Under the pieces are notes generated by a model. It saw nothing but the letters and a program-made list of their open reading frames with translations, was not told where the DNA came from and did not search any database. DNA of 64,000 nucleotides, taken from assembly GCF_000178855.1 (NCBI RefSeq), contig NZ_ADVG01000003.1, positions 930,001 to 994,000 of the forward strand, given 5' to 3'. This document shows positions 8,806 through 17,220 of this stretch, piece by piece (within the stretch, counting starts at the first letter, position 1; the number at the start of each line of letters is the position of its first letter). A program made the translations under genes and the position numbers. Source of the stretch: Ktedonobacter racemifer DSM 44963. GTDB taxonomy: Bacteria; Chloroflexota; Ktedonobacteria; Ktedonobacterales; Ktedonobacteraceae.

Positions 8806-9387
8806 TCAGGAGCGCCCTGGCTGGCGCAAGGTCTCCAGGTAGCGCTTGAACTGAAAGCGGTTCTCCAGCAGGGGCAGATCCATGGCGAAGGTCTTGGGGC
8901 CGATGGCCTCGACTTTAGAGACGCAAGTAGTAAGGGTGTGGCTAGCCAGGGCCGCGCGCACACCAGCCTGAAGCTCCTCGGGCGTGTTGGCACGTGCGAC
9001 CCTGGGAATGCCAGAGGCCTGCGCGATGCCCGCGAGGTCGGTATGGACCGCCGTAGCTGTGGGGAAACCGCCGACCGATAGCAGGCTCTCGTTATCAAAG
9101 ACGATGTGGAGCAGGTTGCCTGGTTGATAGCGGGCCATCGTGCTCAGGGTTCCCAGGTTCATTAAAAGCGAGCCATCGCCATCCAGTACCACCACCGGGT
9201 GTCCTGGCAGGGAGAGCGCGATGCCCAAGCCCATCGAGGAAGCCAGCCCCATAGCGTGCTCGAGATAGAAGAAGTTATGGCGATGACCAAGTGAGTAGAG
9301 TTCGGCGGCGACGGCGCCCATGATCGTGACGACGATGCAGTGCTCCAACTCGGGATAGATCGCTTTAAGCGCGTCGATGCGTAGCAT
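8806..9387 (-). CDS. ThDP-binding decarboxylase, beta (ComE-like) subunit
   Basis: This is the C-terminal (pyrophosphate-binding) half of a thiamine diphosphate enzyme. It carries the classical motif beginning GDGSLLMNLG and ending in LLHIVFDNE about 30 residues later. Its size, 193 residues, matches the beta subunit of sulfopyruvate or phosphonopyruvate decarboxylase. ATG at 9387 is preferred: the ribosome site GGGAGGATTAG lies in the end of the upstream alpha gene, and only 2 nt separate the alpha stop from this start, so the two are translationally coupled. It would pair with the alpha subunit to decarboxylate a 2-keto acid. The actual substrate cannot be read from the sequence. Confidence 0.85.
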   Translation of the reverse strand: MLRIDALKAIYPELEHCIVVTIMGAVAAELYSLGHRHNFFYLEHAMGLASSMGLGIALSLPGHPVVVLDGDGSLLMNLGTLSTMARYQPGNLLHIVFDNESLLSVGGFPTATAVHTDLAGIAQASGIPRVARANTPEELQAGVRAALASHTLTTCVSKVEAIGPKTFAMDLPLLENRFQFKRYLETLRQPGRS

Positions 9388-9389
9388 GG

Positions 9390-9902
9390 CTAATCCTCCC
9401 ACATAAGCTCGCGTGAGAGCAGGACAGCAACCGGGTGCAGCGAGGCCAGGGCGAGGGCCTGAGCCTCTTTGATACAGCGCGGGACATCCTCGGGATGACG
9501 CAATTGGGTAGTGGGGATATTCAGGGCGCGCAAGAGCGGCTCGGTAGCCAGCCCGCCCTGGGTCTGCCAGGGATCACGCTCACCGAAGGACCCTCTGTAA
9601 CTGATAAGCATCAAAAGTGGGATCTTATATAACTGAGCGAGGGAGACGATGGGATTGATGGCGGCGAAGAAACCGTGATTCTGCATCAGGAGCGCCGAAT
9701 TGACGCCCGCCAGGTGCGCTCCGGCGGAGATGCCAATCGCTTCCTCCTCCTTGGCGACGCGTACCAGCGTCACCTCGGGGTCATCGTCGGCCATCCGAAT
9801 GAGGTGTACGAGCCAGGTTTCAGGCAGCGCCGAAATAATTTTGATATCGCAGGCTTTGAGCGCGTCGTAGATCAGCCTGGAATGAGTCACCGAGACAGGC
9901 AT
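9390..9902 (-). CDS. ThDP-binding decarboxylase, alpha (ComD-like) subunit
   Basis: A 170-residue protein matching the pyrimidine-binding half of ThDP enzymes, with the activating glutamate in RVAKEEEAIGISAGAHLAG and a following NSALLMQNHGFFAAINPIVS segment. It resembles sulfopyruvate decarboxylase subunit alpha (ComD). It begins the three-gene operon alpha, beta, cyclase, read leftward. The start follows GGAGGGAAGGT. A complete enzyme needs both halves. In methanogens ComDE acts in coenzyme M synthesis; in soil bacteria such split enzymes are also used in other keto acid pathways, so no pathway is assigned. Confidence 0.85.
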   Translation of the reverse strand: MPVSVTHSRLIYDALKACDIKIISALPETWLVHLIRMADDDPEVTLVRVAKEEEAIGISAGAHLAGVNSALLMQNHGFFAAINPIVSLAQLYKIPLLMLISYRGSFGERDPWQTQGGLATEPLLRALNIPTTQLRHPEDVPRCIKEAQALALASLHPVAVLLSRELMWED

Positions 9903-9996
9903 ACCTTCCCTCCAGGATGAGGCATAACGAGAAATAACAACGATTCTCTCAATTATACACCATGCTCCGTCATATGGGCCTGCGTATGGGTGACAT

Positions 9997-10087
9997 GCGC
10001 TACTGACGTACGCGCCTACGCTGGGAAGCGTCTATACGTTCGGGGAAGATATTTGCCCGCCAGTGTAGGCGTGTATGTCAGTAGCGC
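9997..10087. repeat. imperfect intergenic palindrome
   Basis: Arms of about 28-30 bp (9997-10024 and 10057-10087) are largely complementary with three or four mismatches and flank a roughly 32-nt spacer. The arm begins GCGCTACTGACGTACGCGCC. It fills part of the 335-bp gap 9903-10237; the rest of that gap shows no gene. Confidence 0.7.
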
Positions 10088-10237
10088 TCTCTCGCTGGTA
10101 TTGTCTTAGTAATCCATAAGTGCGCCGCAGGAGATATTCACGGTGGAGGCAGTCATGGTGCGAGCTTGATCTGAAGTTACGAAGGCTACCACGTTGCCTT
10201 CAAAGGAAATCCTCAACTGAGATGTCCAGTAACAAGC

Positions 10238-11749
10238 TTACTCACTCACATCGGGAAAAACTTCTCCTATCTTGCTATTATTCGAGGAGGCGAGGTTGTG
10301 CCAGAGGTAGTGGGTGGCATAGGCGCGCCAGGGGCGCCAGGTCTCGGCGTGGGCCGAGATACTTTTCGGGCTGGCGGGCAGGTTATGCTGCTCGAAGGCG
10401 CGGCGCAGGCCCAGGTCGGTGACGGGGAAGGCGTCGGGATCGCCCAGGGCGCGCATGGCGATGTAACTGGCGGTCCAGGGACCAACGCCGGGAAGGCTCT
10501 GGAGGCGGGCGACGGTCTCCGCGCGGTCGGCGCCCCGGTCGAGGATGATCTCGCCCGCGTCTACGCTACGCGCCAACTCTTTGATGGCCTTGATGCGTGA
10601 GGTGGTGATGCCCAGGCCATCGAGGCTGCCTTCTATAAGCTGGGCGGGCGTGGGGAAGTAGTGCGTGAGTGTGCCATCGGGCTGGGCGAGCGGCTCTCCG
10701 GTGATGCGAGCGACGCGGGCCGCGAGGGTGCGCGCGCCTGCAACCGAGACCTGCTGCCCGAGGATGGCACGTACAGCTAGCTCAAAGCCATCGAAGGCAC
10801 CGGGAATTCTCAGGCCGGGCAGGGCGGCGACGAGCGGCGCGAGCAGGGGATCTGCTTCTAGCATGTGCATGATGGCGAGAGGGTCAGCGTCCAGGTCGAA
10901 GAGGTTGCGGCAGCGCTGGACGATGGCGCTTATGTCATTGAGGTTGTCCAGCGAGAGGCGTACCGCGACCGCGTGTTTGGTGGGCTGGGGCTCCAGTTCG
11001 AGGAGGCCCTGGGAGCGTGCGAGGCGGATGGTGCGGCGGTAGACGCCATTGACGACCTCTTCGACGCCTGGAAGGGCTCGTTTCTCCAGGTAGGTCAGCA
11101 GCGGACCAAAGGCGTAGGGTGGGCGATATTGCAGGCGGAGCGTCAGCTTGCCTGCGCCATTTCCCTCTGAGATCTGGCGACGGCGAAACTCCGAGGGCGC
11201 GCAGCCAAAGAGCTGTTGCATGGTTTCATTGAACTGGCGAATGCTGGCGAATCCTGAGCTAAAGGCGATCTCAGTCAGGGGCAGGTCGGTCTGGTCTATG
11301 AGCAGGCGCGCGACCTGGGCACGGCGACTGCGCGCCAGGGCCAGCGGCCCCACGCCGACCTCGGCGGTCAGCTCGCGATGAATATGGCGCTCGCTAACAG
11401 CCAGGCGCTGCGCCAGCCCGGATACACCCTCGCTATCCACCAGACCAGCAGCGATCAAGCGCAGGGCCCGCGCCACGAGATCAGCGCGCACATTCCAGTC
11501 CGAGGAGCCAGGGCTGGACTCTGGATGGCAACGGCGGCAGGCGCGAAAGCCTGCCGCTTCCGCCGCCGCAGCGGAGGAGAAGAAGCGCATATTTCGGGCC
11601 TGGGGTGTGCGTGCCGGGCAGATGGGACGGCAATAGATGCCCGTCGAGGTCACCGCCGAATAGAAGCGCCCGTCGAAGCGGGCGTCGCGGCTACAGACCG
11701 CGCGGTAACAGAGATCGAAGTCGGTATGCAGGTTGGTGGAGGCTTCCAT
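10238..11749 (-). CDS. Ada-AlkA fusion: adaptive-response regulator and 3-methyladenine DNA glycosylase
   Basis: Three parts are visible in 503 residues. Residues about 10-75 are the Ada zinc domain with GIYCRPICPA and FRACRRCHPE; the first cysteine is the methylphosphotriester acceptor. Residues about 90-195 are an AraC-type helix-turn-helix (LAQRLAVSERHIHRELTAE, then LTEIAFSSGFASIRQFNETM). The rest is AlkA: an N-terminal sheet domain and a HhH-GPD glycosylase with LPGVGPWTASYIAMRALG and the catalytic aspartate in AFPVTDLGLRRA. Such fusions sense methyl damage, activate alkylation repair genes and excise alkylated bases. The separate Ogt gene at 12868 supplies the O6-methylguanine activity missing here. 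Confidence 0.93.
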   Translation of the reverse strand: MEASTNLHTDFDLCYRAVCSRDARFDGRFYSAVTSTGIYCRPICPARTPQARNMRFFSSAAAAEAAGFRACRRCHPESSPGSSDWNVRADLVARALRLIAAGLVDSEGVSGLAQRLAVSERHIHRELTAEVGVGPLALARSRRAQVARLLIDQTDLPLTEIAFSSGFASIRQFNETMQQLFGCAPSEFRRRQISEGNGAGKLTLRLQYRPPYAFGPLLTYLEKRALPGVEEVVNGVYRRTIRLARSQGLLELEPQPTKHAVAVRLSLDNLNDISAIVQRCRNLFDLDADPLAIMHMLEADPLLAPLVAALPGLRIPGAFDGFELAVRAILGQQVSVAGARTLAARVARITGEPLAQPDGTLTHYFPTPAQLIEGSLDGLGITTSRIKAIKELARSVDAGEIILDRGADRAETVARLQSLPGVGPWTASYIAMRALGDPDAFPVTDLGLRRAFEQHNLPASPKSISAHAETWRPWRAYATHYLWHNLASSNNSKIGEVFPDVSE

Positions 11750-11875
11750 GGCACATTATCCTTTGGCATGATGAGACGACGACACACGCGGAACACCCAG
11801 GCCTGGTTCCTTTATGCGACTATCATACTCCACAAAAGCAGCTCTGGCTAGCGGTTTTCGGACATGAACATTAGA

Positions 11876-11933
11876 GGTATGTGATGAGCATAGTTGGCGG
11901 GCGGATGCCCGCCAACTATGCTCATCACATACC
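11876..11933. repeat. perfect 27-bp intergenic hairpin
   Basis: Arms 11876-11902 and 11907-11933 pair perfectly over 27 bp with a 4-nt loop. It lies about 45 bp upstream of the methyltransferase start and about 125 bp upstream of the divergent Ada-AlkA gene, so it is not a terminator for either. It may form a cruciform or a strong structure in the methyltransferase leader. Confidence 0.85.
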
Positions 11934-11977
11934 TTACCCTGATTGTGTGCTACACTGGGAAGAAAAAGGAGCGATTT

Positions 11978-12565
11978 ATGAGTAACATTGATGTTCGAGC
12001 GTTCTTAGAAGAACTGTATACGCAGGGACAGGCGAATGATGCTCACACGCAAGAGCGCGGCCAGAAGATGCTCAATCTGGAGCCAGAGACGGCTCAGTTC
12101 CTCCATATCTTATTGCGTAGCACGCGGCGCAAGCATATTCTGGAAATTGGCACCTCGAATGGTTATAGTACGACCTGGCTAGCCTGGGCGGCATCAGAGC
12201 AGACCGGGCGTGTGGTGAGCATTGACCGCGATCCACATAAGCATGAGCTGGCCGATGCCAACCTGCGTCAGGCTGGCCTGAGAGAGTTTGTTGACCTCAA
12301 GTGCGGCAACGCCACAGAGATTATCGCCGGCCTGTCCGGCCCGCTTGATTGTGTCTTCTTCGATGCCGACCGTTATAGCGCGCCCGCGCAGGTCAGTCTG
12401 CTGCTCCCCAAACTGGCCCCCGATGTCTTCCTCCTGGCCGATAATGTCATTTCGCATCCCGACGAGATTACTGGTTACTTGAAGGCCCTCGATGAACTTC
12501 CCCAGTTTGAGAAGCTGGTCCTTCCCATCGGCAAGGGCCTGAGCGTAGCGTATCGCTCGGCCTGA
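11978..12565 (+). CDS. class I SAM-dependent O-methyltransferase
   Basis: A 195-residue member of the methyltransferase_3/catechol-O-methyltransferase-like group. Motif I is ILEIGTSNGYSTTWLAWA, an acidic strand-2 end is VVSIDRDPH, and DCVFFDADR gives the metal-binding aspartate region. ATG at 11978 is chosen because AAGGAG ends 7 nt upstream; an in-frame ATG at 11894 would translate through the hairpin. Members methylate catechols, caffeoyl-CoA or small metabolites using Mg2+. The gene is flanked by 18-bp perfect inverted repeats at 11851-11868 and 12581-12598, suggesting a movable or rearranged cassette. Confidence 0.9.
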   Translation: MSNIDVRAFLEELYTQGQANDAHTQERGQKMLNLEPETAQFLHILLRSTRRKHILEIGTSNGYSTTWLAWAASEQTGRVVSIDRDPHKHELADANLRQAGLREFVDLKCGNATEIIAGLSGPLDCVFFDADRYSAPAQVSLLLPKLAPDVFLLADNVISHPDEITGYLKALDELPQFEKLVLPIGKGLSVAYRSA

Positions 12566-12640
12566 AGACGTTGAGGCACCTTCATGTCCGAAAACCGCCA
12601 GCGAGTCCCCAGAGTACGCGCTATCATAAGTGTAGACCTC

Positions 12641-12807
12641 GGTAGGGGCCCGCTTTAGCGCGTCCGAAGGCGATTGATCACCTGTGGGCGCAGCCCGAAG
12701 CATTCTCTTGCGTCATGCCGCGTTAAACGTTGCCTCTTCACTGGCAACAAAAGCTTGCGCCGCACTGCCATAAATGGCCTTCGGACGTGCTAAAGCGGGT
12801 CCCTACC
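12641..12807. mobile_element. Family C MITE, copy 1
   Basis: A 167-bp element bounded by GGTAGGGGCC and GGTCCCTACC, with subterminal AGCGCGTCCGAAGGCG and GCCGCACTGCCATAAATGGC. It has the same design as copies at 21779, 43465, 52489 and 58190. There is no coding capacity. It lies just upstream of ogt and could carry a promoter or terminator for it. Confidence 0.85.
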
Positions 12808-12867
12808 GGAATGTTTTCGCGCTTGCATTGCATTCCGTGTTGTGCGAGAAAGGATGGGAAACGACTT

Positions 12868-13371
12868 ATGAAGCGCTTACATGTGGATAGTTTGGAGTCG
12901 CCAGTTGGTACGATTGTGCTGGTAGAGGATGAAGGGCGGCTCTGTTCGCTGGACTACGCGGACTATGAGCAGCGTATGATGATGTTGTTGGAGCGGAGGT
13001 ATGGGCCGGTGAGCCTGGTGCCGCAGGCGGACCCTTGCGGCTTTAGTAGCCGGGTGCGTCGCTACCTGGAGGGCGATTATCATAGCCTGGACGAGATACC
13101 TGTAAGTACGGGCGGGACGCCTTTCCAGCAACAGGTCTGGCAGGCGCTGCGCTCTATCCCGCCAGGGCAGACGCTGAGCTATGGTGCCCTGGCGAGCAAG
13201 CTAGGGAGGCCAACAGCGTCCCGGGCAGTGGGACGCACGAATGGGTTGAACCCGGTGGCAATCGTCTTGCCGTGTCACCGCGTCGTCGGAGCCGACGCAT
13301 CTCTCACCGGGTACGCGGGTGGGCTGGAACGGAAGCGCTGGCTGCTAAGCCATGAGCGTATCGGTTTGTAA
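12868..13371 (+). CDS. ogt: methylated-DNA--[protein]-cysteine S-methyltransferase
   Basis: The active-site motif is present as IVLPCHRVVGADASLTGYAG with the alkyl-accepting cysteine. The helix-turn-helix SYGALASKLGRPTASRAVG and the asparagine hinge (GRTNGLNPVA) complete the family pattern. The protein directly reverses O6-methylguanine and is used up in the reaction. ATG at 12868 (MKRLHVDSLESPVGT) gives 167 residues, the normal size; longer in-frame starts would be inside the MITE. AAAGGA lies about 13 nt upstream. It complements the Ada-AlkA gene 1.1 kb away. Confidence 0.93.
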   Translation: MKRLHVDSLESPVGTIVLVEDEGRLCSLDYADYEQRMMMLLERRYGPVSLVPQADPCGFSSRVRRYLEGDYHSLDEIPVSTGGTPFQQQVWQALRSIPPGQTLSYGALASKLGRPTASRAVGRTNGLNPVAIVLPCHRVVGADASLTGYAGGLERKRWLLSHERIGL

Positions 13372-13434
13372 ATTGCTCTTATAGCGGGAGAAGTCCAGGC
13401 AAGCCTGGGCCCTACAATTGATTTATGCAAATTG

Positions 13435-14016
13435 TCAGGCGCCCTGGACATCTTGCTCGGAGGACTTCTGGACGAGGATGGGAAGCTGGTAGAAAGCGGC
13501 CCCAGCCAGGGAGCGCTCGCTCATATCAAAGGTCTCAAAGCTGAGTTTATGTGCGCCATCAAAGGCGAACTCGCCCACAAAGTGGAAGCCGGCTTTGCTA
13601 ATGCCGCGCCTGGAGGCTTCATTACCAGGGGCATAGCCAATCCAGAAGCGTTCCACCTGGGCGGGTTCCTGGCGCATGATGCCCTGTAAGAGATGGGGGT
13701 AGATGCCGCGTCCACGCCATTCGGGAAGTGTCCTGAAGTCCCACAGGTAGCGCTCATTGGCGTGAATAGGGAAGAAGAGTTGAAATTCGAGAATGTAGCC
13801 TTCACGTGTCGCGACCCAGCCATAGGAGGTGGGTGTCTCTTCCATGTAGGCGATGTAGAAGAGATTCTTCTCGCCGAGGCGCTTGTCGACCTCCTGCATA
13901 GAAAGCTCAGTTATCTCAGCGATGAGAGAAATATCTGTGCTGGTGCGCGCAGAAAAAGATGGTAAAGGGGGAAGTTGTGGAAGGTTATCTCCACGCCACC
14001 AGGTTCCCAAAGGCAT
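13435..14016 (-). CDS. GNAT family N-acetyltransferase
   Basis: A 193-residue protein with the GNAT acetyl-CoA pyrophosphate loop in the form RTLPEWRGRGIYPHLLQGIM and the preceding strand FFPIHANERYLWDF. The likely reaction is acetyl transfer from acetyl-CoA to an amine; substrate unknown. The start follows AAAGGAGCGACTTC. The gene is convergent with ogt and ends 63 bp from it. Confidence 0.8.
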   Translation of the reverse strand: MPLGTWWRGDNLPQLPPLPSFSARTSTDISLIAEITELSMQEVDKRLGEKNLFYIAYMEETPTSYGWVATREGYILEFQLFFPIHANERYLWDFRTLPEWRGRGIYPHLLQGIMRQEPAQVERFWIGYAPGNEASRRGISKAGFHFVGEFAFDGAHKLSFETFDMSERSLAGAAFYQLPILVQKSSEQDVQGA

Positions 14017-14147
14017 AATGAAGTCGCTCCTTTATCATAAAATCTCTACTTTATTTGGAATTGTAAAGATTACTGAACTATTAATTACATACACTATACA
14101 TGTGTTAGCATACAACAAAAAGTCATCTTGAGCAAAGAAATTATAAA

Positions 14148-14204
14148 TGAGAGGGTGTGTACATGGAAAACGACAAGGCCGTTTTCCATGTACACACCCT
14201 CTCA
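14148..14204. repeat. perfect 25-bp intergenic hairpin
   Basis: Arms 14148-14172 and 14180-14204 pair perfectly over 25 bp with a 7-nt loop. It sits 53 bp after the end of the DinB-like gene and 132 bp upstream of the GNAT start. It may terminate the DinB-like transcript's downstream side, but it lacks a U-run. Confidence 0.85.
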
Positions 14205-14256
14205 TTATCTCTGAGTTTAGGGGAGCTTGCGGGCGAAGATGCCACTCCGCAAACGC

Positions 14257-14841
14257 TTATTGGCTGTCAGGGTCATCCTTCGCTCGCGCGACCGAGTCGA
14301 GCGCTTCGTCCGGGATGCCGTGCTGCCCGAGAAAGAGGTTCAACTGGGCCGCATGTTCCTGCACGTGGCGCATAGTGTAGAGGTGTAACTCCAAGAAACT
14401 GGCAGCCTGCTCCCCCGTCCAGGGGTAGGAGACGGTCTGGTGCGCACGCTCGTCTGTCAGCGCGAAAATCGTAGCGTGGCACTTGCGCCGCATCGCCGCC
14501 AGATAAGTGAGTAGTTCCTCCTTTGTATAGGGCTGTTCGGGCGATGCGGCGGGGTTGAGCTCAGTCCAGATAAAAGGGGCTGGGGGAGTGAAGTCCTCCT
14601 CCTGGGAGCCCGAGAGATACAAGTCGAGCCAGAAGAGCGTATGATACGCGATATACCAGAACTGCGAGAACTCAGGTGGGAACCACGATGGGAGGGGATG
14701 ATCCGGACGCTCGCGCCAGAGGCGCTCTCTCCACAGCGAGGCAGGGCAGGCCACCAGGGCGTTTTCAAGCATATCGATGGCTGCGCCGAACTGCCGCCAC
14801 AGAGCGGTGCGCAGCGTCGTCTCCATCGGTTGTTCAGCCAT
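14257..14841 (-). CDS. DinB family protein
   Basis: A four-helix DinB/YfiT-like protein of 194 residues. The putative metal ligands are in YIAYHTLFWLDLYLS and in LYTMRHVQEHAAQLN, the positions where family members carry histidines. DinB-like proteins include bacillithiol or mycothiol transferases and many members of unknown role. ATG at 14841 (MAEQPMETT) is preferred over the ATG at 14886 because AAAGGAAT lies at the right distance. Monocistronic. Confidence 0.82.
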   Translation of the reverse strand: MAEQPMETTLRTALWRQFGAAIDMLENALVACPASLWRERLWRERPDHPLPSWFPPEFSQFWYIAYHTLFWLDLYLSGSQEEDFTPPAPFIWTELNPAASPEQPYTKEELLTYLAAMRRKCHATIFALTDERAHQTVSYPWTGEQAASFLELHLYTMRHVQEHAAQLNLFLGQHGIPDEALDSVARAKDDPDSQ

Positions 14842-14961
14842 AAGGTGTATTCCTTTCTGCTTCTTTTCTCTAAATATTACCATCAAAAGCGGTCAGCATC
14901 GACCCTAATATCGAACACGGTTAAATCTTCCAGGGTGACGTTTTTTTGCTCAATTCGAGTT

Positions 14962-15034
14962 CAATTGAAAAGGAAAAGTGGGGAGTGCAGAGAGGCTGAC
15001 TCCCTCTGCACTCCCCACTTTTCCTTTTCAATTG
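14962..15034. repeat. perfect 31-bp intergenic hairpin
   Basis: Arms 14962-14992 and 15004-15034 pair over 31 bp around an 11-nt loop. It ends 10 bp before the stop codon of the P1 peptidase gene on the minus strand and is probably transcribed at the end of that message. A T7 run at 14941-14947 lies beyond it, on the plus strand. Confidence 0.85.
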
Positions 15035-15044
15035 TGAGCATTTC

Positions 15045-16154
15045 TTACATTGCGCTGGGGCGATACTTGCGCATGACGCGGGTGACCTCGTCGAGGGGGA
15101 GGCCATAGACGGTGCGGCCCTTATAGCCGACCATGGTGTCGGCGGCGGTGAGGGCGTTGAGGATGGATTCCTCGGTGGCTTCGGCGACGGCCTCAATAAT
15201 GGGATCCATATGGTCATGGGGTAGCATCTGGAGGTCGATGGGGCTTTGTGAGCCAACCGGGAGGTGGTTGCCTGTGGCGAAGGCGATGAAGATATCGCCG
15301 CTGCCATTGCTACCCACGCCACCCACACGGGCCAGTCCCACGGTCGCGCGGCGCGCCAGGCGCTGGCACTGCACTGGGATGAGCGGGGCATCGGTGGCGA
15401 CGACGACGATGATCGATCCCCCTTTGGGCGGCTCGATCCAGGGGCTGGCGATCTGTGAGAAATCGAGCTCTCGGCCCACAGGAACGCCGCCGATGGAGAG
15501 CAGGTTGCGACTGCCATAGTTGGCCTGCACCAGGACGCCCACGGTATAACTGGCATGGGCGTATTTGACGATGCGCGAGGAGGTGCCAATGCCGCCCTTG
15601 AACTCGTGGCAGATCATGCCCGTGCCACCGCCGACGTTCCCCTCGGCGACCGCGCCTGTATGGGCGGCCTTGAGGGCGCGGAAGGCATGCTCACGCGTCA
15701 CATGAAAGGCCTCGATATCATTGAGCCAGCCATCCCAGGTCTCGCCCACCACGGGGAGGCTCCCCGACCAGGACGAGGCGATGGAGGGTGGTACCTCAAA
15801 GCTAGAGGCTATCTCAAGCGGGTAGGCGCAGAGGGCGTCGCGCACCACGCCAACCGAGTTGGTATTGGTGATCGCGATAGGCGTATGGATTAGCCCGGCC
15901 TCGGCGACCCAGGGCAGGCCCGTCATCTCGCCGCAGCCATTGAAGCTGAAGTAGCCCGCGAAGGCGTGGTCGCTCCAAATGGTCCCCTCGCGTGGCACAA
16001 TCGTGGTCACACCCGTACGGGCGGTGCGGCCCTCGTCGGAAATAATGGTCTCATGTCCCACCAGAACGCCCGGCACATCGGTAATGGCGTTATAGGTGCC
16101 CGTGGGGTAGTTGCCAATCGTGACGCCCAGGTCACGCAGACGCGCTCGTGTCAT
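15045..16154 (-). CDS. P1 family (DmpA-like) N-terminal nucleophile aminopeptidase
   Basis: A 369-residue peptidase of family P1 (DmpA/BapA). The start RLRDLGVTIGNYPTG and the VPGVLVGHET segment are characteristic. A candidate self-cleavage site is GGIGTSSRIV near residue 213, in the position where DmpA cleaves before its nucleophilic serine. The mature enzyme would be an alpha/beta heterodimer releasing N-terminal D- or beta-amino acids, or acting as an esterase. No signal peptide is seen. The start follows AGAGGAACACATAT. Monocistronic. Confidence 0.88.
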   Translation of the reverse strand: MTRARLRDLGVTIGNYPTGTYNAITDVPGVLVGHETIISDEGRTARTGVTTIVPREGTIWSDHAFAGYFSFNGCGEMTGLPWVAEAGLIHTPIAITNTNSVGVVRDALCAYPLEIASSFEVPPSIASSWSGSLPVVGETWDGWLNDIEAFHVTREHAFRALKAAHTGAVAEGNVGGGTGMICHEFKGGIGTSSRIVKYAHASYTVGVLVQANYGSRNLLSIGGVPVGRELDFSQIASPWIEPPKGGSIIVVVATDAPLIPVQCQRLARRATVGLARVGGVGSNGSGDIFIAFATGNHLPVGSQSPIDLQMLPHDHMDPIIEAVAEATEESILNALTAADTMVGYKGRTVYGLPLDEVTRVMRKYRPSAM

Positions 16155-16178
16155 ATATGTGTTCCTCTCTCTACTGAG

Positions 16179-16269
16179 TTCTCGCGCCTGCGGCGCTCGC
16201 CTTTGTTATGAGTGGTGTGGTGAGCCCTGGCAGCCGCAGGCTGCCAGGGCTCACCACACCACTCATAAC
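16179..16269. repeat. Family B palindrome, copy 1
   Basis: A head CTCGCGCCTGCGGCGCTCGC (itself a GCGCC-TGC-GGCGC mini-hairpin) is followed after 4 bp by a perfect 30-bp palindrome (16205-16234 and 16240-16269). Outer arm contains GAGTGGTGTGGTG. It lies between the P1 peptidase start and the enoyl-CoA hydratase stop. Three further copies at 19236, 25299 and 56693. Confidence 0.9.
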
Positions 16270-16310
16270 TCCTAGTTTCCCCATCATAGCATATAAAAAG
16301 GAGAGAGGCC

Positions 16311-17105
16311 TTAAATATCCTTTGGGTCTCCATGGCGCCCGTGGCCTGAGGCGAAGCGCTGGGCGCCACGTAGGGCCTCGCCCGAGTTGAGCACCTCCTG
16401 GCCCCGGCTGGCCTCGTTACGCAAGGCGGCAGGCATCTCCATGCCCCATTGCTCATAAGCCGAGAGGCGGTCGGAGCGCAGGCAGTGCTGTGGCAAGCGG
16501 ACTAGCTCACGCGCGAGTTCGAGCGCGTGCGCAAGGGCCTGCCCATTAGGTACCAGGCGATTTACTAGACCCATGGCGAGGGCTTCCTGTGCGGGGACGC
16601 TGCGCCCCGTCAGGATCAGGTCGAGCGCGCGGCCCTGGCCGATCAGGCGGGGCAGGCGAATGGTGCCGCCATCGATGAGTGGGATGCCCCAGCGGCGGTT
16701 ATAGACGCCAAAAGTCGCGTTCTCGGCGGACACGCGCAGGTCACACCAGAGGGCGATTTCCAGCCCACCCGCCACGGCATAGCCCTCAACGGCGGCGATT
16801 ACTGGCTTGCTGAGCTGCATATGCGTCACACCCAGGGGGGCATCGCCGCCTTGCAGCAGGTCCGGCATGTCGCTCTGCTGTGAGATGCTGGCCAGGTCGA
16901 AGCCAGAGCAGAAGGTGCCCTGCGCGCCCGTCAGGACCGCGACGGAGAGCGTGTCATCATCATCAAAGGCGCGAAAGATCTCGGCCAGGCGGCGCGCGGT
17001 GGCGGGGTCGATGGCGTTGCGGACCTGGGGACGGTTCAGCGTCACAACCAGGACGCTCTCCTGGCGCTCGCTGAGCACAAGCTCTGACGGCGGTGTCGAT
17101 GGCAT
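16311..17105 (-). CDS. enoyl-CoA hydratase/isomerase (crotonase) family protein
   Basis: A 264-residue crotonase. The oxyanion-hole segments are GTFCSGFDLASI and KPVIAAVEGYAVAGGLEIAL. The first catalytic glutamate position of hydratases (about residue 130) is replaced by YNRRWGIPLIDGGTIRLP, so a classic hydratase activity is uncertain and the protein may be an isomerase or another crotonase. The start follows AAGGAGTACATT. Monocistronic. Confidence 0.88.
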   Translation of the reverse strand: MPSTPPSELVLSERQESVLVVTLNRPQVRNAIDPATARRLAEIFRAFDDDDTLSVAVLTGAQGTFCSGFDLASISQQSDMPDLLQGGDAPLGVTHMQLSKPVIAAVEGYAVAGGLEIALWCDLRVSAENATFGVYNRRWGIPLIDGGTIRLPRLIGQGRALDLILTGRSVPAQEALAMGLVNRLVPNGQALAHALELARELVRLPQHCLRSDRLSAYEQWGMEMPAALRNEASRGQEVLNSGEALRGAQRFASGHGRHGDPKDI

Positions 17106-17220
17106 AATGTACTCCTTCGAGATAGAAATATACGGTGTGCCTACTCATTCATAGCCTCAGAGTATCTTAAAGGTAGAGGGTAATGCAATGATAAATGGTT
17201 TGTTTATGAGGGGGATGGTT

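Noticed and set aside
10298..11170. Long plus-strand frames across the Ada-AlkA gene
   Set aside because: They are shadows of a GC-rich gene with an unambiguous product on the other strand.
12194..12703. 169-codon minus-strand open frame over the methyltransferase gene
   Set aside because: It is antisense to a clear methyltransferase, runs into the MITE and has no family features.
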